Shown here: positions 55,537 through 64,000 of the stretch, piece after piece
Layout of the letters: the number at the start of each line of letters is the position of its first letter
Position numbering within the stretch: the first letter of the stretch is position 1
Assembly (NCBI GenBank): GCA_020348925.1
Contig: CP070758.1
Span: forward strand, 3,263,260 to 3,327,259
Length of the DNA stretch: 64,000 nt
From: Gemmatimonadota bacterium
Lineage (GTDB): Bacteria > JBHIER01 > G020348925
Reading direction: 5' to 3'
Position numbers and translations under genes: made by a program
The notes under the pieces: model-generated
The model's database searches: none
The model's input: only the letters and a program-made list of their open reading frames with translations
What the model was told of the DNA's origin: nothing

Positions 55537-58500
55537 CTATTTCATGAGCACCATTCGCTTCGTCGCCGTGAATTGTCCTGCTTCCAGCCGGTAAAAGTAA
55601 ACCCCACTGGGCAAACCCGCCGCATCCCAGATAACGCTATAATACCCACTATCCAACTCCTCGTCAACCAGCACCTTCACGACCTCCCCAAGTGTATTGT
55701 ACACAACCACACTCACGTGGTGCCGTTCAGGAAGAGCAAGGTCAATTGTGGTCTCAGGATTGAAGGGATTGGGGTAGTTCTCCAACAACACAAACTCCTC
55801 GGGAACAACTCCCTCCTTTGTCGCCAATGGCCCACGAAAACGCGGCGGTCGCCTCACCTCCATGATCACGTCCACACTGTGTATCACATTCCCGTCATCG
55901 CCGGTGATGGTCAAGCCATAGTCATCGAGTAGAACCACTCGCGTTACTTCGACCGACAACCTCAAGGTCGCATAGCCACTCGACGTGGGCTCTACCACAG
56001 GATTTTCGGTATTCGGATAAAAAAAGTATCTCCGTGCTCCGGGCGGTAACCCCGATACACTCAATCTCACCGGACGACTGAAACAGCCAAACCACTTGAC
56101 CGTCACATCGTACGTGGCCGAACCAAGCAGCCCCATAAGCCACTCCACCCTGTCCACACCCGGAACAGCCACAAGGCAGTCGTCACATGGATCCCCAATC
56201 CCATCATTGTCCTCATCGGCCTGATCCTCGTTTTCATACAGCGGACAGTTGTCGCAGGCATCGCCATGGGTATCGGCGTCCGAATTGGCCTGATCGGCGT
56301 TGACATCGTTGGGACAGTTATCCACATCGCCGCAAACCCCATCCCCGTCAACGTCGTTGTCCGGATCGTTGGGACAGGCGTCGCAGACATCACCGATACC
56401 GTCATTGTCAGCATCATCCTGACCGGGGTTGGCATCATCGGGGCAGTTGTCCTCCGGGCAGGTATTGGCCACGTAGCCTTGATTGCCGTAGCCATCGCCG
56501 TCAGTATCGGTACAGGTGTCGCAGACATCCCCGGTGCCGTCGCCATCGGCATCCTCTTGGCCGGTGTTAGCATTATTAGGGCAGTTGTCCACATCGCCAC
56601 ACACGCCGTCGCCATCGGCATCGTTGTCCGGATCGTTGGGGCAAGCGTCGCAGACGTCGCCCACCCCATCCCAGTCGTTATCAAGCTGTTCGGGATTGGC
56701 AACGTCGGGGCAGTTGTCGCACTGGGCGCCCCAGCCGTCGAGATCGTCGTCGTGTCCGTATCCTTCGTCCTTGAGGCCGTCGCAGTTGTTGTCTATGCCA
56801 TCACACACCTCAAGGAATCCCGGTGGGTTCTCTATCTTGACCGAGCTTATTCTATCATTGAAATTAAAGTCCCCACTTAGGTCGCTGATATACTTCACTG
56901 AACCGCTTCCCTCTTGCGCTGTTTCAAACCTCTCAAACTCGCCACTCGGGTAGTACACGTCCACCCGAGACAAATTGGTGAGCTTGAGGCAGTAGCCTTC
57001 ATAATCTTCATGTTCACACAGCCAGGCCACTTGCCCCTCCGCCAAGTTCCATCTGACCGAGCTGGTCCAATCACCAAATCCATCGTCGTAATCGTCCAGC
57101 AAACGCCAGTCGTCCTTGTCCCGATCAACGAAGTCAAAAATTAAGCTGCGCTTCGTGGTCCACCAGCCCTCGGCTTCGGCGTACAGCTCCACCCAGCCAC
57201 CGCACCGCGCATTGGGCAGTGAGCCGTCCTGGCGGACGTCGATGTTCCTGAATTCGCCCATTTCCAGGACCGGGTAGCCGTCCCACCCTGGTGGCCCTTC
57301 ATTGTCGTGGTCCGCGGTGTACAACATCAACTGTCCCGACGGACTCACGTAAACGCCAGCCGCCGCGTCAAGATCACCCATCTCTGGGGCACTCAGCCTC
57401 AGTTCTTTCTCAGCAATGTACTCAAGGCTGAACTCATCACCGCTGCGAGTCACCCTGAACAGCCGCGCCAAGTCCTTCCCATCCCCATCAACCACCGGCC
57501 AGTCAAAAGTTGCGGGCGTATTGTTGTCCGTGCCGATGAGATACAGGTCTCCATTGCTGTCGCGCACGAAATTCAGCATCTGCCATTCCAACCTGCACGG
57601 GAGCCACGGGAGGTGTGGCTTTCCACACGTTGTCCCACAGTTGCCACACCAATCGGACTCATCCGGGAGCTCGTCGCTTGTCCATTCGTCAATGAACTGG
57701 AGCTTTGTGTACATATCCAGCCAATCTGTGGTCGATTCAAGGAACCACACGGTTCTGCTCTTGTTGAAACTGCCGCCGGTGATGGCAAAGAGATACTTGC
57801 CGCTCACTGGATCCTTCGTAACAGCGACAACGGCAATCTGGAGGTCGTGGTGAGGGGAGGGGGGGTTGAGAACATCAGTGATATAGATCGGTTTGATCAG
57901 TCTGGGCGCTTCTGGCTCGCTAACGTCTATAAGCATAATGGCGCCATAGTCCATTTTGTCTATGCAACTGGAACTGCCGTCCACCACTTCGAAACCGCCC
58001 GTGCATGGCTGCTCCATGGCGACAAATAGGACGTTGCCAACGAGTTGCATACCGCCCGGATGCATCCATGCGGGCCAATCGCCCCCGTCGAAGTGGATGT
58101 GGGCAGCTCCATAATCCACCACTGGCGGCGTGGTATCCTTCATGTGTACTCCGGTCTCCAGGCGATTCGACCGGAGTCGTTCACCATCCTTATCCCTCGA
58201 TCCCATCTTCACGATCAGTAGTTCGCCAGGGTCGTCATCCTCGGAAGGACACGCGTCGGCGTGGTTCCCGCATCTTGTCAGGAAGAAGTACGGCGTGCCG
58301 TCGGGGCCCTCACCCCGCACGATGCCCTGGTAATGCTTGCATTCCCACGGATCGTCGCCGATAGCCTTACAGAAGGCCAGGGGATCACCGTGAGGCGCCA
58401 GCTTTTTGAAACTCCACTCCACATTATCAACGCGGGGGTTCTCCGGTCTGAAGGCCTGGAGTGCGGCGGCCTCCTCCCTCGCCGTAGGTGGATCTGCGGC

Positions 58501-58632
58501 GTATGCCCCTAACCACAGCGCTGAGACCAAAGGCAGCAACAAGAGGGCCAATGCCAGAACAGAGGTCAGGGGTGCCAAGTCCTTCGTGGCCTGCCACCAT
58601 CTCAACCGTCTCATAATATTCCCGATATTCAT
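55537..58632 (-). CDS. T9SS cargo with beta/gamma-crystallin motif and thrombospondin type 3 repeats
   Basis: 1031 residues with a signal peptide (VLALALLLLPLVSALWLGAYA region). Residues about 50-500 contain LVIVD-like segments (LVGNVLFVAMEQ, GAIMLIDVSEPEAPRLI) that may form a beta-propeller. At about 537-590 WLCEHEDYEGYCLKL with FNDRISSVKI resembles one beta/gamma-crystallin domain. About 600-820 is a run of calcium-binding thrombospondin type 3 repeats (DADGDGVCGDVDNCP, DNDGIGDVCDACP). An Ig-like region precedes the tail [20 protein letters not shown] and GVYFYRLEAGQ, a T9SS type A sorting domain. Likely a calcium-stabilised surface protein of unknown ligand. Confidence 0.85.
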   Translation of the reverse strand: MNIGNIMRRLRWWQATKDLAPLTSVLALALLLLPLVSALWLGAYAADPPTAREEAAALQAFRPENPRVDNVEWSFKKLAPHGDPLAFCKAIGDDPWECKHYQGIVRGEGPDGTPYFFLTRCGNHADACPSEDDDPGELLIVKMGSRDKDGERLRSNRLETGVHMKDTTPPVVDYGAAHIHFDGGDWPAWMHPGGMQLVGNVLFVAMEQPCTGGFEVVDGSSSCIDKMDYGAIMLIDVSEPEAPRLIKPIYITDVLNPPSPHHDLQIAVVAVTKDPVSGKYLFAITGGSFNKSRTVWFLESTTDWLDMYTKLQFIDEWTSDELPDESDWCGNCGTTCGKPHLPWLPCRLEWQMLNFVRDSNGDLYLIGTDNNTPATFDWPVVDGDGKDLARLFRVTRSGDEFSLEYIAEKELRLSAPEMGDLDAAAGVYVSPSGQLMLYTADHDNEGPPGWDGYPVLEMGEFRNIDVRQDGSLPNARCGGWVELYAEAEGWWTTKRSLIFDFVDRDKDDWRLLDDYDDGFGDWTSSVRWNLAEGQVAWLCEHEDYEGYCLKLTNLSRVDVYYPSGEFERFETAQEGSGSVKYISDLSGDFNFNDRISSVKIENPPGFLEVCDGIDNNCDGLKDEGYGHDDDLDGWGAQCDNCPDVANPEQLDNDWDGVGDVCDACPNDPDNDADGDGVCGDVDNCPNNANTGQEDADGDGTGDVCDTCTDTDGDGYGNQGYVANTCPEDNCPDDANPGQDDADNDGIGDVCDACPNDPDNDVDGDGVCGDVDNCPNDVNADQANSDADTHGDACDNCPLYENEDQADEDNDGIGDPCDDCLVAVPGVDRVEWLMGLLGSATYDVTVKWFGCFSRPVRLSVSGLPPGARRYFFYPNTENPVVEPTSSGYATLRLSVEVTRVVLLDDYGLTITGDDGNVIHSVDVIMEVRRPPRFRGPLATKEGVVPEEFVLLENYPNPFNPETTIDLALPERHHVSVVVYNTLGEVVKVLVDEELDSGYYSVIWDAAGLPSGVYFYRLEAGQFTATKRMVLMK

Positions 58633-58647
58633 TTGACTAACCTTTTT

Positions 58648-58980
58648 TTAGGTAGGACGTAGTTCTGTCAAACGTTCTACGCGAATTCGAACACTCGGTG
58701 AATTCCCGCTTCCTGAGCCCCGAGAGGCCCAGCTCGCCTCTTCTGGGGGTCTGGCTTGATTGATATACCACTCCTCCATGTTCAGAGCTCCCACAATGGC
58801 ATCTAAGCGTCAATGTTCGGCCTCACCTCCTTTCCTTTGTCCGTTTTGTCCCTTAACGAGTTCCACACACTCTGTGCCGATGGTGCTTCCCTGGTCTCCA
58901 AGGTTCACCCCAGGTGAGTCCAGATTGGCCCAGTCTCGGATGGCAGGAACGAGTTGACAGGAATACCTTAAGCTAAGGTT
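58648..58980 (-). pseudogene. Open frame of 111 codons with one internal TGA, upstream of the TSP3 cargo gene
   Basis: On the minus strand a frame runs from after a TAA (58983-58981) to TAA (58650-58648), interrupted only by TGA at 58812-58810. The first half includes RDWANLDSPGVNLGDQGSTI, the second MEEWYINQARPPEEASWASR and VRIRVERLTELRP. An ATG at 58779 with GGGAG upstream could start a 43-residue protein. No family recognised. It could be a decayed gene, a short real gene or chance; it lies in the predicted leader of the cargo gene. Confidence 0.25.
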
Positions 58981-59134
58981 TTACTGCGCCACTCCTTAGG
59001 TGATTTGGTAGGACAATAATATAATTATACGATTGACAGTAGTTGGACGCAAAATAGTTTTTTGGATTGAAGATGAATTTCATGAAACGTGACTGACAAC
59101 AGACTCTGTCACCGTCCCCTCAAATAAGGATTTT

Positions 59135-59163
59135 AAAATAATATTATTAAGTAGTCTTGTCAA
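59135..59163 (-). promoter_or_regulatory. Putative promoter for the TSP3 cargo gene
   Basis: On the minus strand TTGACA (59163-59158), 17 bases, then TATTTT (59140-59135), in an AT-rich stretch. The same element pair and spacing occurs at 18430-18458. The transcript would carry a leader of about 490 bases. No other gene is seen in 58981-59222. Confidence 0.5.
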
Positions 59164-59222
59164 TTATTTTTTGAATGGTACGAAATTTTCTCAGGATCGG
59201 TGTCTGGGGGATACATAATGTA

Positions 59223-59253
59223 GACTCCCAAAGTCTTAAAGACTTTTGGAGTC
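59223..59253. repeat. Short palindromic repeat, copy 1 (one mismatch)
   Basis: GACTCCCAAAGTC - TTAAA - GACTTTTGGAGTC, a 13-bp inverted repeat with one mismatched pair. Same design and same TTAAA centre as the copy at 59426-59457. Resembles REP-type elements. Confidence 0.7.
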
Positions 59254-59425
59254 TTGGTCGGTTTGATTGGTTAATCCTTCGTGTCATCACCCTTCGACTC
59301 CGCTCAGGGGGAAGGAATGATTTTACTGCTCAATAAAGGGATAGGCTATTTTTCGAGAACCAAATGAAACGATATTTTTTCTATACCTTTTCGAAGACTG
59401 AAGTCTGTACCACGGTAGGGCCTCA

Positions 59426-59457
59426 GACTTCCGAAGTCTTAAAGACTTCGGAAGTCT
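59426..59457. repeat. Short palindromic repeat, copy 2 (perfect)
   Basis: GACTTCCGAAGTC (59426-59438), TTAAA, GACTTCGGAAGTC (59444-59456): perfect 13-bp arms. It could form a stable hairpin on both strands. REP-like elements of this kind are often mobilised by RAYT transposases, none of which is in the window. The surrounding 59254-59425 holds no gene. Confidence 0.75.
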
Positions 59458-59470
59458 CGTACTTAGCATG

Positions 59471-59510
59471 AAAAAAACCGCCCTGAAACCACAATGTTCA
59501 GAGCGGTTTT
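59471..59510 (-). terminator. Intrinsic terminator of the DUF11-repeat cargo gene
   Basis: On the minus strand ACCGCTCTGA (59507-59498) pairs with TCAGGGCGGT (59486-59477), followed by seven T. On the plus strand TTTT after the stem could give weak termination as well. It lies about 117 bases after the restored stop codon. Confidence 0.75.
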
Positions 59511-59540
59511 CGCACTTTAGATCCTTCGCTATAGTTTATT

Positions 59541-59581
59541 CCTTCACTTCGTTCAGGACAGGCTCTGAGCTAAGTCGAAGG
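59541..59581. repeat. Dispersed palindromic repeat related to 902-941
   Basis: CCTTCACTT, TTCAGGACAGG and GAAGGG blocks occur here in the same order as at 902-941, with complementary CCTTC and GAAGG ends. Shorter fragments (TTCGACTCCGCTCAGGG near 59292; TTTCGCTCAGGACA near 55487) are probably related. Confidence 0.5.
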
Positions 59582-59626
59582 GCTCAGGACATGCTTTTAG
59601 ACTCTTCGACTTTTGACTCTTTAACT
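59582..59626. repeat. 3'-flank repeat, copy 2
   Basis: Nearly identical to 55491-55536: GCTCAGGACATGCTTTTAGA, CTCTTCGAC, TTTTGACTCTTTAACT. It adjoins the stop codon of the frame-restored cargo gene, as copy 1 adjoins the TSP3 cargo gene. Confidence 0.75.
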
Positions 59627-59731
59627 CTATTTCATCAGCACCATCCGTCTCGTTGCCTTGAAGTCGTTCGCCCTGATCCGATAGAAGTAGATGCCACTGG
59701 CCATGTCGGACGCATCCCACATCACCTTGTG
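59627..59731 (-). pseudogene. Frameshifted remainder of the T9SS sorting domain
   Basis: Beyond the early stop of the large cargo gene (59722-59724) another frame reads [20 protein letters not shown] and then NDFKATRRMVLMK to a TAG at 59629-59627. This is exactly the missing end of a type A sorting domain, matching VIWDAAGLPSGVYFYRLEAG and TKRMVLMK of the neighbouring cargo. One missing C in GGCTACACAAGG (expected TACCAC) explains the shift. Either a real mutation or an assembly error. Confidence 0.8.
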
Positions 59732-62700
59732 TAGCCGGGCCCCTGATCGCCGTCCACTAGGACATCAACCGCCTGACCCAAGAGGTTAAAGATCTCCACC
59801 TTCACGTTCGCCGCCTCAGGCAGCGCATACTCGATCTTCGTGATTGGATTGAAGGGATTGGGGTAGTTCTGGGCCAGGCTGTACTCGGTGGGCATGGGAA
59901 CGACCTTGACCGTCGAGCTCATGAGCGTGCTCTCATCGATCCGGGCGGTTACATCGAGCTTGCCCGGCACCAATCTCTCGAAGGTGATGGTGATGACACC
60001 CAGCTCGCTTTCACTGGCAGCCGCCAGGCGCACACCCTTCTCATCCCCGGCCCACTCCGCCAGACCGTCAACCGTCACATCCGTGACCTTCATATCTGCA
60101 CCGGAGATGACCAGGTCCACGGCACTGGCCGACCCCAGATCCACAGTCAGCGTGTTACCGGCGATCTCTGCCTCGAGCTCGCCCGACACCACCTTGGCCG
60201 GCGGACCGGGCCAGTTCTGGCTGACATCACCGATAATGACGCCCTCCCAATTCTCATTGAGATAATCCTGATAGAAATTCCTGTAGCAGACCCACGGCCA
60301 GTACCGATACGCCGGTATCGCTCCGTCGTATTCGAAGACCCAGTCACCGATGTGATGCGACGGAATCAGGTCATTGCCCACGTAGCCGGTCACCACCCAC
60401 TTGAGAATGACCGAGGCATCGAAGGCGGTGATGTCGTAACTGAAAGGCCCGCTGCCGCTGCCCGTCACATCGGCGGCGATGGAATCGTTGTGGCTCAGCG
60501 TCACGGCTCCACATATGGACCGCAGAATGAACGTCGCATCGTAGGAGGTGACGATCTGATCCTGGACTGTCAGTGTGTTCTCCCTGTAAGGTGCAATGCA
60601 AAAGCTGTCGCATCCACTCGGCGGTGGCCAGTGACCCCAAGCAGCAAGAAGACCCTGAGTGGTATCAGAAGCCTCCCCGTCCTCGTTGCTGCAATTTACG
60701 AACGTCTCGTATGGACACCAATATATGATCACATCCGGCACCGGTACGCCTGTATCGCTGTACCGCACTTCGCCCCCTACCACGAAATCCCGGACATGCA
60801 GCCACTGCCGCGGTACCCAGCAGGTCGTAGGAGAGCCCTCGTTTACTTTCAGATGGTCGACACTCAGCCCGTAGTAGGTGCAGCCCACAGCGTCATCCGG
60901 CACCTCGAAGCCGACGTAGAACATCTGGTACCAGTAGTTCCCGACGTTGGTCGGATGACCGACACCGTAGAAATTCGCGATGGCCGCCACGAGATCATCG
61001 TTTAAGGCCAGGGTGACATGAATCTTCCCGTTCTCCTCATCGAGATTGTAGGTCATCGTCCCCAGATCCTCAGTCACAAGCCCCTCGTTGCCCACCTCGA
61101 AGACGGTCAGGGTCGGATCGTAGTCCACCTCAAAGGTGAGGGACCAGATGGGAACGGCGTACGACTCAGGATAGTCGAAGTGGATGTCCACCGGGATCTC
61201 GAACCGGCCGCAGGCCCACACGTCCTGTCCCGCCACGTTGTCCGTGCTGTCGTAAGGCACCAGCAGGGTTCCAGGAAGGAGACCGGGATAGGGGATGGTG
61301 CCGACATCAGGAACATTGGCCGGCTGAGGCGGCCAGTTGCCCCAAGCCGCGGCAATGCCGCAGTCCTGGACGATGAAATCGACCCGCAGGGTATCGTACA
61401 AGGGCTGCCCTGTCTCAAAGGTGGACATGACGACGAAGTCCACGGTCACCGAGTCGCAGTCGTCCCCTTTGGTGGGATGCCACTGGAAATCCCATTCGCC
61501 GTCACTTAAGACAGCGTCGCTCCAGGCCACCGGGCTCAGCCAGGCGGGTGGTTCCTGACAACCTCCAGGCACATAGACTTCCTCGACCCAGACGTGCATC
61601 GAATCGCCGTCCGGATCGTGAGCGTCCAGAGTGAAACTGTACGTGTGACTCTCACTCAGTTGCACCTTGATGGAATCGAAGGGCACGGCCACCGGTGCAC
61701 CGTTCCAGGTGAGGTACGGCTGACGGTTGACACGAAAGAACCCGTTTGTCACTTTAATACAGGGCCATCCTTCATTGAACATCGCCCCACAGAATGTAAT
61801 GGGCGAACTTTCCCCAGGAGAGGCATATCCATTCACGTGAAATTGTAACGCGACCAGGCAACTATCACACTCTACTCCACTCGAGGCTTCACCACCGCCA
61901 GTCAACCTCACGTTGATGAGACTGCGGTCTCCATCAGGATGTTTCCACTTCAAATCCCAGCCTGAAGAATCGAGACACGTATTGTCAAACGTTATCGTGG
62001 AGTCAAAGAATATGACTGTCGTATCAAACCGGAGGCAGAAATTAAAGGAATTAACGTACTCGTCAGCGAGATTGTGCGGACCTGTCCCTGTAGGACAAAT
62101 GCAGACCTGAAAGAGTGAGTCCGGCTTGGCGATGACTCTTTCAGGGCAGATGCCCATTGAAATGACGGGACAGTTCAGCACAGTACCTGTCGGATCGTTA
62201 CTTGGTATCGTGTCCGGATCATCAGTATAGACATCTGGAACTTCGTTGCTTGTCACGACCCCCTGATTCCAAATCTGCGTGACGCCTGTAGGAAATGGAT
62301 CGTTGATAGTAACCAAGAATGTGATCGTTACTGAGTTGCCGGGTAACATCGTACCGATGTTGACACCAACAGCCGTATCCCCGGGCCCGTTCCCCTGGGT
62401 GACGCTCCCCTGGGACGTCGCCACGCTGCCCACGATGAGAGGCGTATTCACATCCGGTGTATCGGCGAAGGCTATACCGGTAACCGCGTTCACTCCATTG
62501 TTCGTAATTGTCACGAGATAGAAAATATCGTCTCCCGGGCTGAACTGGCCGTCACCGTCTCTGTCAGTAAAGAGCAGATCGGATTTCGTAGCCGACAGCA
62601 CAACGGGAAACCCTGAAATCACAGTGGCGTCGTCCGCATCCGGCGGAACTGGATCACCGAACTCGTCAACAGCCTGATCGACGATAGCCCTGTTCGTGGC

Positions 62701-64000
62701 CGAGGCGCAAGCATGATCAGCGTGGAAAGTGACGTCAACGACCACACTGTCATTCGGAGCCAACGGTCCCAGGTTGTTCCAGGTAAGCACAGAACCATCG
62801 TCCCCATTCCACGGCACTGTCGCGCTCACTGGCGATATACACATCTCAGGATAATTGTCAGTCAAAGGAAGGAGGGTGATAGTCGTTGTCCCCTCATTGC
62901 GGACAGTGATACGGAAGGTTAGATTGGTGGACACTTGTGCTATCCCACCTGGAGGATCAATGAGTACCTTTGTTACTTGAAGAAGCGTCTCCACAATGTC
63001 AACACTTGCCGTGTCGGAGTCGTCCGGTACCGGAAAGCCATATTCATCTTTGGCTCCCTCCACACCCGCCGTATCAATCGTCGCACTGCAGACGCTTGTC
63101 GCAACGAAATTGACCGTTATCTCAAAGCATGAAGTTGGACAGGGGCTCGGATCTAAGGGGCCAAGGTTGTCCCATGTGATGATTCCCGCTACGTGTGCGT
63201 CGGGAGGCGGCTCTGCAGAGATAAAAGAGAGACATCCCGGATCATATGTGTCCAGGAGAGGAAGGGTTGTAATGATCGACGTGCCTGTATTGACAACCGT
63301 AATACCGAAGCTGATTGTGTCACCGACTTGAGCAAAGCCGAGGGACGGATGAATGATATTTTTGTCAATCTGTATCTTTGTCTCCACGAGATTGACTTGG
63401 GTAATCCAGGAATCGTCAGGAACCGGTGTGCCCAACTCGGTTTCGGCTCCCTCAACAGAGACAGTATCCTCCGTGACACCGCACGCCGCAAGGGCCTGAA
63501 AGGTCACCTCCACGGTGTCGAACGCCCCCACTGCCAGGGGACCTCTATTGCTCCAGGTGATGTGACCGGGTACGGCCACATTCTCCGCCGGATCGGCTGA
63601 AACGAAACTGAGACAGGCCGGATCATAGTAATCGTGCACCGGCAGGAGCGTCACCACCGTCGCACCCGTGTTTTCAACCACGAGCCGGAAGATCACCGAA
63701 TCGCCCACCAAAGCCACTCCGCCAGCAGGTATGATCAACTCCTTCAGCACATGTATCCCTGACGAATCAATATCAACGAAGGCTGTATCCTGAATGTCCG
63801 GAACCAAAAAACCATGCTCATCAATGGTACCGCTGACTGTCGCCGTGTCAATGACCGACGGACATGCAGCAAGAGCGGTGAAATTGACCGTCACCGTCGT
63901 ACTGTCACCCGCAGCCAAGGGGCCAAGATTCGCCCAGTTTATGGTGCCGGCCACCACACCCGTCTGGACAGGACTGGCAGAAACAAACGCCAGGCAGACC
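59722..64000 (-). CDS. Giant T9SS cargo with DUF11-type repeats; 5' truncated, 3' frameshifted
   Basis: The frame continues past the window end (codons before 63957 still encode repeat sequence such as CLAFVSASP), so the N-terminus is missing. At least 1411 residues are visible. Four or more repeats of about 130 residues ([14 protein letters not shown], YDPxCLSFVSA, ITWxNxGPLA, VPDDSxTxxVDIVET) are DUF11/CARDB-like. A DUF11 domain ([20 protein letters not shown]), a cohesin-like domain, an Ig-like domain ([14 protein letters not shown]) and further beta domains follow. The end, [20 protein letters not shown], starts a type A sorting domain that stops early at PGYTR because of a one-base shift. 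Probably a fibrous surface or adhesion protein. Confidence 0.82.
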   Translation of the reverse strand, partial: VCLAFVSASPVQTGVVAGTINWANLGPLAAGDSTTVTVNFTALAACPSVIDTATVSGTIDEHGFLVPDIQDTAFVDIDSSGIHVLKELIIPAGGVALVGDSVIFRLVVENTGATVVTLLPVHDYYDPACLSFVSADPAENVAVPGHITWSNRGPLAVGAFDTVEVTFQALAACGVTEDTVSVEGAETELGTPVPDDSWITQVNLVETKIQIDKNIIHPSLGFAQVGDTISFGITVVNTGTSIITTLPLLDTYDPGCLSFISAEPPPDAHVAGIITWDNLGPLDPSPCPTSCFEITVNFVATSVCSATIDTAGVEGAKDEYGFPVPDDSDTASVDIVETLLQVTKVLIDPPGGIAQVSTNLTFRITVRNEGTTTITLLPLTDNYPEMCISPVSATVPWNGDDGSVLTWNNLGPLAPNDSVVVDVTFHADHACASATNRAIVDQAVDEFGDPVPPDADDATVISGFPVVLSATKSDLLFTDRDGDGQFSPGDDIFYLVTITNNGVNAVTGIAFADTPDVNTPLIVGSVATSQGSVTQGNGPGDTAVGVNIGTMLPGNSVTITFLVTINDPFPTGVTQIWNQGVVTSNEVPDVYTDDPDTIPSNDPTGTVLNCPVISMGICPERVIAKPDSLFQVCICPTGTGPHNLADEYVNSFNFCLRFDTTVIFFDSTITFDNTCLDSSGWDLKWKHPDGDRSLINVRLTGGGEASSGVECDSCLVALQFHVNGYASPGESSPITFCGAMFNEGWPCIKVTNGFFRVNRQPYLTWNGAPVAVPFDSIKVQLSESHTYSFTLDAHDPDGDSMHVWVEEVYVPGGCQEPPAWLSPVAWSDAVLSDGEWDFQWHPTKGDDCDSVTVDFVVMSTFETGQPLYDTLRVDFIVQDCGIAAAWGNWPPQPANVPDVGTIPYPGLLPGTLLVPYDSTDNVAGQDVWACGRFEIPVDIHFDYPESYAVPIWSLTFEVDYDPTLTVFEVGNEGLVTEDLGTMTYNLDEENGKIHVTLALNDDLVAAIANFYGVGHPTNVGNYWYQMFYVGFEVPDDAVGCTYYGLSVDHLKVNEGSPTTCWVPRQWLHVRDFVVGGEVRYSDTGVPVPDVIIYWCPYETFVNCSNEDGEASDTTQGLLAAWGHWPPPSGCDSFCIAPYRENTLTVQDQIVTSYDATFILRSICGAVTLSHNDSIAADVTGSGSGPFSYDITAFDASVILKWVVTGYVGNDLIPSHHIGDWVFEYDGAIPAYRYWPWVCYRNFYQDYLNENWEGVIIGDVSQNWPGPPAKVVSGELEAEIAGNTLTVDLGSASAVDLVISGADMKVTDVTVDGLAEWAGDEKGVRLAAASESELGVITITFERLVPGKLDVTARIDESTLMSSTVKVVPMPTEYSLAQNYPNPFNPITKIEYALPEAANVKVEIFNLLGQAVDVLVDGDQGPGYTR

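Noticed and set aside
56170-56830. Regular repeats considered as a CRISPR array
   Set aside because: They are in-frame coding repeats of thrombospondin type 3 modules of variable spacing, with no constant repeat and unique spacer pattern.
58760-58957. 65-codon plus-strand frame upstream of the TSP3 cargo gene
   Set aside because: Low-complexity composition, no ribosome site, and overlapped by a more protein-like minus-strand frame.
1-64000. tRNA, rRNA, phage, transposase or toxin-antitoxin genes
   Set aside because: No cloverleaf with a T-loop GTTCRA, no rRNA-like stretch and no recognisable mobile-element or toxin protein was found by eye; a tRNAscan-SE and HMM search would settle it.

Overview
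The window looks like a chromosomal segment from an uncultured member of the FCB superphylum outside the classical Bacteroidetes (a KSB1/Zixibacteria/Latescibacteria/TA06-like lineage). This rests on a type IX secretion (T9SS) pair, porU and porV, several cargo proteins ending in a YPNPFN-type C-terminal sorting domain, DUF5683 proteins, DNPR-type (meso-diaminopimelate) MurE, and a complete, co-directional division and cell wall (dcw) cluster. The phylum is inferred from family content, not from a marker-gene search.

Region 1 (1-18.1 kb) is a surface-glycan locus. The plus strand carries a 5'-truncated DUF362 protein, an AglD/UPF0104-type membrane protein, a dolichol-phosphate-mannose-synthase-like GT2, a GT2 fused to a polyprenyl phosphoglycosyltransferase whose catalytic Asp-Glu pair appears to be replaced by His-Arg, accA, a Trm112-like mini protein, a GT39-like polytopic protein with a duplicated C-terminal domain, and a GT9 heptosyltransferase-like enzyme. 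A minus-strand operon with a consensus promoter (16294-16322) carries another GT2, a second AglD-like protein and a polytopic protein ending in alternating PA14 and TPR-like blocks. An Agl23-type protein lies divergently at 16.5 kb. Together they suggest lipid-linked sugar synthesis, flipping and extracytoplasmic transfer.

Region 2 (18.4-37.2 kb) is a secretion and cell-envelope island: a metzincin-like secreted protein with a Pro-Ser linker, a HEAT-repeat protein, a dockerin/cohesin-type T9SS cargo protein, porU (C25 sortase-like), porV, an M6-like protein that has lost its HExxH residues, an HExxH plus beta-propeller plus beta-barrel protein, and two tandem DUF5683 paralogues.

Region 3 (37.4-55.2 kb) is the dcw cluster in canonical order: mraZ-rsmH-ftsL-ftsI-murE-murF-mraY-murD-ftsW-murG-murC-murB-ftsQ-ftsA-ftsZ, mostly with 4-8 base overlaps and ending in a strong intrinsic terminator. 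Five TTGG boxes at about 10-bp phasing precede mraZ. Two tandem hairpin-bounded elements sit between ftsQ and ftsA. A second structured, possibly bistable RNA follows ftsZ. FtsZ carries three copies of the short PxFxRK motif where one is usual.

Region 4 (55.2-64 kb, minus strand) holds two large T9SS cargo proteins: one with LVIVD-like, beta/gamma-crystallin and thrombospondin type 3 repeats, the other with repeated DUF11-type domains, truncated by the window end and carrying a one-base frameshift that removes its sorting domain. The intergenic DNA between them is rich in palindromic repeats. No tRNA, rRNA, CRISPR array, transposase or phage gene was seen.
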